A model generated the notes under the pieces. It saw nothing but the letters and a program-made list of their open reading frames with translations, had not been told where the DNA came from and ran no database searches. Below are positions 1-6,039 of a stretch of 7,436 bases of DNA, in pieces. Numbering within the stretch: position 1 is the stretch's first letter; each line of letters starts with the position of its first letter. Both the position numbers and the translations under genes were made by a program. Source of the stretch: Bacteroidales bacterium UBA932 (GTDB taxonomy: Bacteria; Bacteroidota; Bacteroidia; Bacteroidales; UBA932); assembly GCA_002293585.1 (NCBI GenBank), contig DBDM01000020.1, positions 1 to 7,436 of the forward strand, read 5' to 3'.

Positions 1-2295
1 TTGTTCATTTAACTTGGAAAAATCTCTAATAAGACTCTTTACCGGAAAATGTATAAGAATACTATATTTTGTATAATTGTCGCGTGATAACACTTCTTTG
101 ATTAAAGCGTACATTAAATTTTCACTATCAAATTCCGACACTTTTCCTCCTTTTGAAATTATTTTCGCCCGTTTTTCTTCATATCCTTTGTACAAATAAT
201 CAAATATAGAGCATAAATCGCTTTGAACGACAGAAAAGTTGTTGTACTCAATATATCGGATTAAATCGGCAATGTTGCCATCTTTCTCGCCATCATTTCC
301 ATTCACAACCAGTATCAGTTGCTCTTCTGCACGGGAAATCGCCACATTTAAACGGTTTGAATTGTCTGTAAAATCTGAGATTTCATTATCTACAGTAGAA
401 AGTATAATAACTTTGTTTTCCCTGCCTTGAAATTTATCAACGGTATCTGCTTTTATTGTAGTTCCATGAAATGCTTGTTGCAAAGCATTCGTTTGGTCGC
501 GGTATGGCGTAACAATTCCTAAATCAGCAGTTTCAAGCTGTTCTTTCGGAATAATTTCATGTTTTATAACGTCAATCTGTCGTTGATTCATTCGTCCTCG
601 CGCGTGATTGCCAGGTGGGGTTTTGTAAACTATGAGAGGTTGTCGTTTACCTGTCTGCTCAGTGAGGACTATGAGTTGATCGTCATAAAATTTCTTATTG
701 CAAAATTCTATGATTTTCGGATGGCAGCGGTAATGTTCTCTTAAAAGTGTTTTCGGCACATTGGGGAAAAGTTTTATTAACGAAGATAACAAACTGTGGT
801 TTGAATAACGATACAGTTCAGGCAGATTAAAAGAATCGAAAACCAAATCGGTTTCCTTTTGCATATCAGTATTAACCACGTTGGGTAATTGTTTTAAGTC
901 GCCTACAATTACGGCCCGTTTGGCGCAGGACAATGCAAGTGCACCTGTTGCTATATCAACCTGTGAGGATTCGTCAATGATTACATAATCGTAAGTAATA
1001 TTGTCGGATAGACTTCGTTTTAAAGAGTACGTAGTACTCATGATTACCGGATAATCTTTGATAAATTCGGATGATTTGGAACGAAGTTCATCTATTGTGT
1101 AAATTTTTCTTTCTTTACGTTCATATTTTTTATATAATTCTGCTTTCAAAAGGTGCATTGAAAGTTTTGCATATTCTTTCATTTTGTCATCAAATGAAAA
1201 CTTTTTTAAGAAAGTTTCTAATGCTTTTTTCTTCTTCGTCAATTCAGATATTTTTGTGGGATAGTATATCAATTGACAAAGAAATATCATTTTTTCAAAA
1301 GAATATGTATAAAACAATTTATCTTTAATTCCATATTTCATTCGAAAACGCCATCTTTTTATAAAACCAAACTTCTTCCTTTTTTCTGCTTGTTTTTCAA
1401 TAGATAGCCACAGTGTGAGCAGATCGTCGGCAGTTATCCCTTGCTTAAATTCAGTAAATTTATTAGTTTGTTCTTTGTAAATATTTTGAAAATGTTGATA
1501 TTCAGTTTTTATATTATCAAGTTCTTGTTTTAACAATGCCAATTCATTCTTTTTGGAGAGATATTCAGTGAGTTGATTGAAAAGTGTTTGGACATTTTCT
1601 TTTATTCTCGCTTTTTCTATGTCAGACAAATTGAACTTTGATAGATCGGGAATATTTTTTTGGCAATCAATAAATCCTTTTTTGTTTTGAGAACTTCCAA
1701 GCAGTGCGGCAATAAATTCGATGCCATTCTTTTCCAATTTTTCGTAAACATTTTTTGTAGCTGAATTATTGCTTGATACAACAGCAATGCTTTGTCCGTT
1801 CATGACAGCATTGACGATAATGTTGAGTATGGTTTGTGTCTTTCCGGTTCCCGGAGGCCCTTCAATAATACTCATAGAACAAGAAAATGCCTTGTTTACG
1901 GCATTTTTCTGGCTAAGATTAAATCCGAAAGGAAAAAATTCAATTGACTGGTAGTTATGGCTTGTCAGGGGTGTTGTGCCATTCAAATAATAGGCAAGAA
2001 TACAATCTTCAGGTATAAACGAAATTCGCTGATAACTTTTTTCAAGTATATTATCACCTTCTTCCGTTTTTAATCCGACGGTTTCTGCTATCTTTTTTAA
2101 GTAATTAAAGATGTTGTGTGCTTTGTCGTTGCTTATTGCGGTTTTAACAATTTTTACCCTATTTTTACTGTATGAATACGCAGTATCGTTATTTTTGAAA
2201 CGTATAACACATTTGTTATTTTGATACGCACAAGAATCAATACGGTTTGTTTCGTCTTTCCCGTCAATATATATTACTTCTCTTTTTAACGGCAT
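1..2295 (-). CDS. Superfamily-1 UPF1/DNA2-like helicase (AAA domain protein), C-terminus beyond window
   Basis: ATP-dependent DNA or RNA helicase of the COG1112 type; 765 residues are visible and the frame is open to the window edge. The ATG at 2295 opens a protein beginning MPLKREVIYIDGK. Motifs seen in order: a small N-terminal domain (about 1-125), Walker A GPPGTGKT (146-153), motif Ia VSSNNSA, a Lys/Glu-rich, partly coiled-coil insertion (about 185-430), Walker B DESSQ (441-445), motif III GDLKQLPN (465-472), HYRCHP (521-526), motif V TVDKFQGRE (618-626) and motif VI with AISRAEEQ (Arg655 as arginine finger). All key ATPase residues are present, so it should be active. About 95 residues follow motif VI and resemble the linker that in relatives leads to a nuclease-like domain; that part is inference. 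It starts 26 nt after the esterase stop, without a clear ribosome binding site. Its GC content is about a third, against about half or more in its neighbours, which suggests horizontal transfer. Substrate and biological role are unknown; defence is a guess. Confidence 0.9.
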   Translation of the reverse strand, partial: MPLKREVIYIDGKDETNRIDSCAYQNNKCVIRFKNNDTAYSYSKNRVKIVKTAISNDKAHNIFNYLKKIAETVGLKTEEGDNILEKSYQRISFIPEDCILAYYLNGTTPLTSHNYQSIEFFPFGFNLSQKNAVNKAFSCSMSIIEGPPGTGKTQTILNIIVNAVMNGQSIAVVSSNNSATKNVYEKLEKNGIEFIAALLGSSQNKKGFIDCQKNIPDLSKFNLSDIEKARIKENVQTLFNQLTEYLSKKNELALLKQELDNIKTEYQHFQNIYKEQTNKFTEFKQGITADDLLTLWLSIEKQAEKRKKFGFIKRWRFRMKYGIKDKLFYTYSFEKMIFLCQLIYYPTKISELTKKKKALETFLKKFSFDDKMKEYAKLSMHLLKAELYKKYERKERKIYTIDELRSKSSEFIKDYPVIMSTTYSLKRSLSDNITYDYVIIDESSQVDIATGALALSCAKRAVIVGDLKQLPNVVNTDMQKETDLVFDSFNLPELYRYSNHSLLSSLIKLFPNVPKTLLREHYRCHPKIIEFCNKKFYDDQLIVLTEQTGKRQPLIVYKTPPGNHARGRMNQRQIDVIKHEIIPKEQLETADLGIVTPYRDQTNALQQAFHGTTIKADTVDKFQGRENKVIILSTVDNEISDFTDNSNRLNVAISRAEEQLILVVNGNDGEKDGNIADLIRYIEYNNFSVVQSDLCSIFDYLYKGYEEKRAKIISKGGKVSEFDSENLMYALIKEVLSRDNYTKYSILIHFPVKSLIRDFSKLNEQ

Positions 2296-2321
2296 AATTT
2301 GATGCTTTTAACACAGAGTCA

Positions 2322-3530
2322 TTACCTAAAAATCATCGGGGCAAATTCCGACAGGTAGATGCGCCAGTTCTTCCAGATGTGGCCTTCGCCGCTTTCGCGG
2401 TAGGTGTATGTGAAGCCGATCTCGTCCATTTTCTTCACGCTGGTCAGCACGCCCTGATAAAGGAAGTCGGTGTTGCCGCAGGCGATCCAATATAGTTTGT
2501 AGCCGTTCTTCTTTTGTGTTTCCAGTTTTTTGAGAAATGCTTCGGCATATTTTACTGCGTCGTCACCGCTTAGTGTTCTCATGCTTGCAATGGGAGGGGC
2601 TGAAAATATCCCCACGTAATCGAAGGTGCCCGGATATCCGGCAGAAATGGCGGCAGCGTGCATCCCACCCATCGACAGGCCGGCAATGGCGCGGTAGGCT
2701 TTGCCTTTCTTCACCCGGTAGTTGTTTTCCACGAATTTCATAATATCGCCGAAACTGTCTTCCATCGAGGCGACAGCCTGCCGTGGGCCTCCGCCCATTG
2801 CCGGAATATATTTGCGGTCTGATTCGCCCGGAGCGGCATTGTTCTGGGTGTGTCCGTTGGGCATGACAATGATCATCGGCACGGCTTTGCCCTGTGCAAT
2901 GAGGTTGTCCATGATTTGGGCAGTGCGGCCGAGGGATATCCACGCTTCTTCGTCGCCACCCGATCCGTGGAGCAGATAGAAGACGGGGTAGCTCTGCTTG
3001 TCCGCTTCGTAGCCCGGTGGGGTGTAGATGGTGATGCGGCGCTTTTCTTTCAGGGTGGGACTGTCGTACCAGCGCCGGGCAACGGTTCCGTGGGGAACGT
3101 CGTTGACACTGTAGAGGTCGCCCGGGTCGCCTTTAACGATGAACACGTTAGTCACCGAGGCGACGTCGCGGATCATGGCCACGTTAGCCGGGTCGTTCAT
3201 GCGCTGGCCGTCCACGATGAATGTGTAACTGTAGAGCTGCGAAGGAAGCGGTGCGGGGGTAGTGTATTCCCAAACGCCCTCTTTTTCCGATAGGGAGGCT
3301 ACTCCCGGCCTCTCGAATGTGCCGTGTGGCGTTTGTGTTGGCTGCGCCGGCAGAAAATCGCCTGTAACTTCCACTTTCACGGCCTTGGGCGCCCTCAGGC
3401 GGAAGGTCACCGTGTTGTCGGCGTTGATTTCGGGTGACACAATGGCCTGTCTGTCCCAAAGGGCCTGCTGTGCGAAAGATACCAAGACGGCCATGAATAG
3501 CACGGCCGTCGAAATAATTCTTTTTTTCAT
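2322..3530 (-). CDS. Secreted esterase, alpha/beta hydrolase (esterase D / feruloyl-esterase-like) with N-terminal E-set domain
   Basis: Predicted exported carboxylic ester hydrolase of 402 residues. The N-terminus MKKRIISTAVLF...SFA|QQ is a signal peptide with likely cleavage after residue 20. Residues about 30-133 form an early-set/CBM48-like beta-sandwich (VTFRLRAP, VKVEVTGDF, YSYTFIVDG, DP), usual in front of Bacteroidota esterases of the PF00756 family. The catalytic domain (about 150-400) has the oxyanion-hole loop HGSGG (188-192), nucleophile elbow GLSMGG with Ser286, probable acid Asp355 in CGNTD, and His384 in GEGHIW, so the triad looks complete. Length is normal for this architecture and the C-terminus (LSEFAPMIFR) is intact. 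Close relatives include feruloyl and acetyl-xylan esterases acting on plant polysaccharides, but the substrate cannot be read here and no SusC/SusD genes are in the window. It follows the 101-residue gene by 13 nt, so co-transcription is likely. Confidence 0.93.
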   Translation of the reverse strand: MKKRIISTAVLFMAVLVSFAQQALWDRQAIVSPEINADNTVTFRLRAPKAVKVEVTGDFLPAQPTQTPHGTFERPGVASLSEKEGVWEYTTPAPLPSQLYSYTFIVDGQRMNDPANVAMIRDVASVTNVFIVKGDPGDLYSVNDVPHGTVARRWYDSPTLKEKRRITIYTPPGYEADKQSYPVFYLLHGSGGDEEAWISLGRTAQIMDNLIAQGKAVPMIIVMPNGHTQNNAAPGESDRKYIPAMGGGPRQAVASMEDSFGDIMKFVENNYRVKKGKAYRAIAGLSMGGMHAAAISAGYPGTFDYVGIFSAPPIASMRTLSGDDAVKYAEAFLKKLETQKKNGYKLYWIACGNTDFLYQGVLTSVKKMDEIGFTYTYRESGEGHIWKNWRIYLSEFAPMIFR

Positions 3531-3543
3531 CTTTATTGTTTTA

Positions 3544-3849
3544 CTATTTCAATGAACCGATAATAAGATTTAGGATGTCGGCTTGCAGTTTGTCGACGGC
3601 AATGAGTGCCAGGCCGGCCCGTACGACCACATCCATGTCCAACAGTGCTTTTTTGTTGCGCAGGAGGGATTCTACTTCATCCCACGATAGTTTGCCGGTA
3701 GCGTATGCTTCCGACCAGCGAAGGATGTCGTCTTTGCTTTTTTCAATAATACTTTTGGCATCAACCAGGGCATTGGAGCCGTAGTCCTGCAATGCTTTGG
3801 TCACTAATTTGCCGATTTCGCTAACGAGAGTGTTGAAATCTAAAGCCAT
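3544..3849 (-). CDS. Small helical protein of unknown function (101 aa)
   Basis: I do not recognise a named family. The protein starts MALDFNTLVSEIGKLV and has no signal peptide. Nearly the whole length reads as amphipathic helix, with a middle segment WSEAYATGKLSWDEVESLL (about 45-63) and a C-terminal hydrophobic stretch (about 74-99, DVVVRAGLALIAVDKL...ILNLIIGSL) that could pack in a helical bundle or sit at a membrane. It is in tight order with its neighbours: 12 nt after the upstream lipoprotein stop and 13 nt before the esterase start, all on the minus strand. Reading frame, GC content and spacing fit a real gene rather than a chance frame. It may work with the lipoprotein encoded just upstream, but this rests only on adjacency. 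Confidence 0.8.
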   Translation of the reverse strand: MALDFNTLVSEIGKLVTKALQDYGSNALVDAKSIIEKSKDDILRWSEAYATGKLSWDEVESLLRNKKALLDMDVVVRAGLALIAVDKLQADILNLIIGSLK

Positions 3850-3861
3850 AATAGTTTATGT

Positions 3862-4308
3862 TTAGTTAGTAGATTTAATTTTCTTGCTTTCCAGCCCGGC
3901 GATTTTGTCGAACGCCTCGCCCACCTGCAATTTGACTTCTTGAATGTAGTACGGGTTCAGACTGCCCTTGGTTTTCCATTCTTTCAGAAAGCCGCCCAGC
4001 AGGACATCTTCATGCAGCAGTTTGTCCCATAAAGATACGGAGATGCTGTTTTTCGGCCGGTTTTTTTCGTATTCGTAAAGTTTTTGCAGGTCCATGGTTA
4101 ATTTTTCCACTGCGTCGGCATGCGTGTCGTATGGTGCATTGGCCTTGTCCATTAAGGCTAAGGCCTCCACCTTAAGGGATGTGGTTTGCAGATAAGCATG
4201 CTGGCTGAAAGTGGAGATGGTGGCACAGGCGGCAAAGCAAAGAAGGGCGCCGATGAGCAACCAACGCTTGCTCCGTGGCGTTGCGAGATGTGATTTTTGT
4301 GTGTTCAT
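3862..4308 (-). CDS. Putative lipoprotein or membrane-anchored protein of unknown function (148 aa)
   Basis: The chosen start is the ATG at 4308 (MNTQKSHLATPRSKRW). It lies about 20 nt after a predicted transcription start and is followed by a basic stretch and hydrophobic core (residues 16-30). Cys28 in FAAC gives a lipobox that is plausible but not ideal (Phe at -3); otherwise the segment is a single N-terminal anchor. The rest is mainly helical, with segments such as LKVEALALMDKA, KLYEYEKNRPKNS, LLGGFLKEWKTKG and a C-terminal VGEAFDKIAGLESKK. I have the impression of similar uncharacterised proteins in other Bacteroidota but cannot name a family. The frame is open upstream to 4533, but that extension would overlap the divergent gene and pass through both promoters. 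It is first in the minus-strand group. The mature part probably faces the periplasm. Confidence 0.8.
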   Translation of the reverse strand: MNTQKSHLATPRSKRWLLIGALLCFAACATISTFSQHAYLQTTSLKVEALALMDKANAPYDTHADAVEKLTMDLQKLYEYEKNRPKNSISVSLWDKLLHEDVLLGGFLKEWKTKGSLNPYYIQEVKLQVGEAFDKIAGLESKKIKSTN

Positions 4309-4334
4309 AAGTGAAATGTGTTGATTATAAGATA

Positions 4335-4366
4335 CAAATATAAACATTTTTTTGAAATAATTGCAT
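4335..4366 (-). promoter_or_regulatory. Bacteroidota-type promoter for the minus-strand group
   Basis: On the minus strand TATATTTG (4342 to 4335) matches the Bacteroidota -7 consensus TAnnTTTG exactly. A weak -33 element TATG (4367 to 4364; consensus TTTG) lies 21 nt upstream. The predicted start of transcription is near 4328, leaving a leader of about 20 nt before the ATG at 4308. No other good match was seen ahead of this gene. Confidence 0.6.
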
Positions 4367-4391
4367 AATAGTAAAAAAAAATGTATTTTTG
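4360..4391 (+). promoter_or_regulatory. Bacteroidota-type promoter for the plus-strand group
   Basis: ATTG (4360-4363, one mismatch from the -33 TTTG) is followed after 20 nt by TATTTTTG (4384-4391), an exact match to the -7 consensus TAnnTTTG. Transcription would start near 4398, about 19 nt before the ATG at 4417. An A-tract (4373-4381) sits in the spacer. The element lies between the two divergent start codons, with its -33 box close to that of the minus-strand promoter. Confidence 0.65.
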
Positions 4392-4416
4392 TTATTCGAA
4401 TATCTAATATTGACAG

Positions 4417-4866
4417 ATGGAGTTCAATCCGGGCATACGCGAGAACGGTAAGGGACGTGAGATTTTTGACCTTGTACGGAAGAAATATGTGGCGCTTACA
4501 CCCGAAGAATGGGTGCGGCAGCAGCTCGTGCATTTCTTAGTGGCCGAATGCGAGGTGCCCCGGGGATTGATAGGGGTGGAGGTGGTAGTGCCTTTGGGTA
4601 AGCGGAACCTTCGTGCCGATATTGTGGTTTACGGGCGGGATGCTCGTCCGTTGCTGCTTGCCGAATGTAAGGCTGCCACGGTGAAGATTACCCGGCAAAC
4701 GTTTATGCAAATTGCCGGTTATAACCTTACGCTCCATGTGCCCTGGCTGGTGGTAAGCAACGGAGAGCAGCTATATTGTTGCCGCTTTAACCCCGCTACT
4801 GTACAGTATGATTTTGTGCGTGAGATACCGAAATATTCGGAATTGAAAATGAATAATGAACAATGA
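4417..4866 (+). CDS. Stand-alone HsdR N-terminal-type PD-(D/E)XK protein
   Basis: This 149-residue protein matches the nuclease-fold N-terminal domain of type I restriction enzyme HsdR subunits (HSDR_N_2, PF13588), but no helicase part, HsdM or HsdS is present. Visible catalytic pattern: Asp68 in LRADIVVYG, then Glu83 and Lys85 in LLAECKA, forming the D...ExK core, and a downstream Gln98-IAG-Tyr102 that fits the QxxxY motif of RecB/HsdR-like nucleases. The N-terminal helices (EEWVRQQLVHFLV, 30-42) are typical of the family. Single-domain members of this length are common in Bacteroidota genomes outside restriction loci; their function is unknown. The start is the ATG at 4417, just after a well-placed promoter, with no strong ribosome binding site. 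The last residues (LKMNNEQ) and the stop codon are encoded inside a heptanucleotide repeat array, so the original C-terminus may have been slightly different. The predicted protein is cytoplasmic. Confidence 0.88.
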   Translation: MEFNPGIRENGKGREIFDLVRKKYVALTPEEWVRQQLVHFLVAECEVPRGLIGVEVVVPLGKRNLRADIVVYGRDARPLLLAECKAATVKITRQTFMQIAGYNLTLHVPWLVVSNGEQLYCCRFNPATVQYDFVREIPKYSELKMNNEQ

Positions 4867-4897
4867 ATAATTGATAATGAATAATTATAATATAAAA
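4843..4897. repeat. A-rich heptanucleotide tandem array
   Basis: Consecutive 7-nt units, on the plus strand: TTGAAAA (4843), TGAATAA (4850), TGAACAA (4857), TGAATAA (4864), TTGATAA (4871), TGAATAA (4878), then a degenerate TTATAAT and ATAAAA. The array covers the last codons and TGA stop of the HsdR_N gene and the start codon of gldB. Because 7 is not a multiple of 3 and each unit carries TGA or TAA, it closes all three forward frames within a few units. Confidence 0.9.
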
Positions 4898-5899
4898 CTC
4901 ATCACTCATCACTCATCACTCATCACTTTGCTGTTTACCGCCTACTGCCTACTATTCACGGCTTGCAACTCCGGCGTGAATGTTGATGATATTCCTGTTG
5001 CAATTGAAGTGCAGCGCTTTGACAAGGATTTGCAGGCTGCGGCGGAGGATACGTTGGCGCTGTCCGTCCTGCGTGAACGTTACGGCGATTTTTTTGAGTA
5101 TTATAACACCGGGTTGATTGGTATAGGCAACAGTCATAGCCCCCTTTACCAAACTATATTGAGTGAATTTATGAACTCTCATGTGGTGAAGATAGCCTAT
5201 CGCGAAGTGCAGCAGGTATTCCCTGATGAAAAAGCGTTGAATGTGGCGCTGACCGGCGGTTTCAAGCATCTTAAATATTATTTTCCCGACATGGTTATTC
5301 CCGAAGTGTATGCTTATGTTTCGGGATTTAATGAGGCGATTATGCTTACCGATAGTGTGATTGGCGTGGGATTGGATCGTTTCTTGAGTGATACCTGTTC
5401 GCTGTATGGACAGTTGGATATTCCGCGCTATCAACAATATAATATGCGGCCTGCCCGCATTCCCACAGAATGCCTGCAAGCTTGGGTGCGCAGTGAATAT
5501 TATGTGGAAACCGGCGACGAATCGACCCTGCTGCAGGAAATGATCTATGGCGGAAAAATAAGTTATGTGAACGAATTGTGCTTTCCGCAGGCTGCCGACA
5601 CGCTGTTGCTGGGTTATACAACCCAACAGCTCAATTGGTGTAAGGAGAATGAAGCTTTTATGTGGACTTATCTGCTCGAAAACCGTGAACTCTACAACAC
5701 GAATCAGTTCACGATCCATAAGTATGTGAGCGATGCGCCGTACACTTCTTATTTTGCACAGGAATCGCCCGGCAAAGCGGTGCTGTGGTTGGGCTATCGC
5801 ATTGTGGAAGCTTACATGAAAAGACATAACATCACCTTGCCCGAGTTAATGCAACTCGATGCCCAAACTATCCTGAAAGAAAGCAGGTATAACCCATGA
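4877..5899 (+). CDS. gldB: GldB-family gliding-motility-type lipoprotein
   Basis: Envelope lipoprotein related to GldB, needed for gliding in Flavobacterium but also conserved in Bacteroidota that do not glide, where its role is unclear. From the ATG at 4877 it is 340 residues. A TTG at 4871 in the same frame, directly after an in-frame TAA, is the only other possible start. Cys30 (LFTAC) is the likely lipidated residue. Family marks: EVQRFDKDL near the mature N-terminus, KYYFP (133-137), VSGFN, VGLDRFL, MIYGGKISY, LGYTTQQLNWCKENE (tryptophan 254) and SPGKAVLWLGYRIVEAYM (297-314), ending ILKESRYNP. The length is normal. The signal peptide is odd: residues 9-29 are three imperfect 7-residue repeats (ITHHSSL, ITLLFTA, YCLLFTA) written by a heptanucleotide array, with only one lysine before the hydrophobic core. 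gldC is not adjacent. The start lies 10 nt after the upstream stop, so co-transcription from 4360-4391 is likely. The gene is flanked on both sides by repeat arrays. Confidence 0.9.
   Translation: MNNYNIKLITHHSSLITLLFTAYCLLFTACNSGVNVDDIPVAIEVQRFDKDLQAAAEDTLALSVLRERYGDFFEYYNTGLIGIGNSHSPLYQTILSEFMNSHVVKIAYREVQQVFPDEKALNVALTGGFKHLKYYFPDMVIPEVYAYVSGFNEAIMLTDSVIGVGLDRFLSDTCSLYGQLDIPRYQQYNMRPARIPTECLQAWVRSEYYVETGDESTLLQEMIYGGKISYVNELCFPQAADTLLLGYTTQQLNWCKENEAFMWTYLLENRELYNTNQFTIHKYVSDAPYTSYFAQESPGKAVLWLGYRIVEAYMKRHNITLPELMQLDAQTILKESRYNP
4898..4967. repeat. Pyrimidine-rich heptanucleotide array encoding the GldB signal peptide
   Basis: Four exact copies of CTCATCA (4898, 4905, 4912, 4919) are followed in the same 7-nt register by CTTTGCT, GTTTACC, GCCTACT, GCCTACT, ATTCACG and GCTTGCA, ending at 4967. 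Read in the gldB frame, each 21 nt gives a 7-residue unit. The second half is a degenerate array, with one exact tandem pair (GCCTACT at 4940 and 4947). The array ends at the lipidation cysteine codon (4964-4966). Confidence 0.85.
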
Positions 5900-5902
5900 T
5901 AA

Positions 5903-5950
5903 TTGAAAATTGAAAATTGATAATGGAGAATTGAAAATTGAAAATGAAAA
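5903..5950. repeat. A-rich heptanucleotide array between gldB and cca
   Basis: Heptamers TTGAAAA (5903, 5910), TTGATAA (5917), TGGAGAA (5924), TTGAAAA (5931, 5938), then TGAAAAA start four bases after the gldB stop codon. The stretch TTGATAATGGAGAATT closely resembles TTGATAATGAATAATT at 4871 in the array upstream of gldB, so the two arrays share an origin. Confidence 0.88.
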
Positions 5951-5982
5951 ATTACAAGCTATATGTTATTCTCAAAGTCTTT

Positions 5983-6038
5983 TCTCCTAATCTCCTAATC
6001 TCCTAATCTCCTAATCCCTTAATCCCTTAGTCTCTTAA
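5983..6038. repeat. Octanucleotide TCTCCTAA array abutting the cca start
   Basis: Seven contiguous 8-nt units: four exact TCTCCTAA (5983, 5991, 5999, 6007), then TCCCTTAA (6015), TCCCTTAG (6023) and TCTCTTAA (6031). One base (T) separates the array from the ATG at 6040, so it occupies the whole ribosome-binding region. The exact copies are at the 5' side and the degenerate ones next to the gene. The 32 bases between this array and the A-rich one (5951-5982) show no feature I can identify. Confidence 0.92.
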
Positions 6039-6039
6039 T

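Noticed and set aside
239..1954. Short plus-strand frames in the AT-rich left part
   Set aside because: They are opposite the continuous helicase frame, which has all SF1 motifs; no ribosome sites or domains support them.
2296..2321. Terminator or separate promoter between the esterase and the helicase
   Set aside because: The 26 nt contain no hairpin with a T-run and no TAnnTTTG match; an internal promoter within the esterase end was not seen either.
2537..3293. Several open frames on both strands within the esterase (for example 2850-3293 plus and 2563-2943 minus)
   Set aside because: The GC-rich esterase gene produces long chance frames; none shows domain motifs and all overlap the well-supported gene.
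4309..4533. N-terminal extension of the 148-aa lipoprotein to a start at 4533 (223 aa)
   Set aside because: It would overlap the divergent HsdR_N gene by over 100 bases, cross both promoters, and bury the signal sequence 75 residues inside the protein.
4417..4866. Remnant of a type I restriction-modification operon
   Set aside because: The protein has a full single-domain length with intact active-site residues, and no hsdM or hsdS fragments lie on either side.
4898..4925. CTCATCA copies as a CRISPR or phage att site
   Set aside because: The units are contiguous without spacers, and no cas genes or integrase are present; this is a simple tandem repeat.
4952..5827. Open frame of 291 codons on the minus strand
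   Set aside because: It lies opposite gldB, whose family motifs are clear, and its translation is rich in His, Arg and Gln without recognisable domains; it is an antisense shadow.
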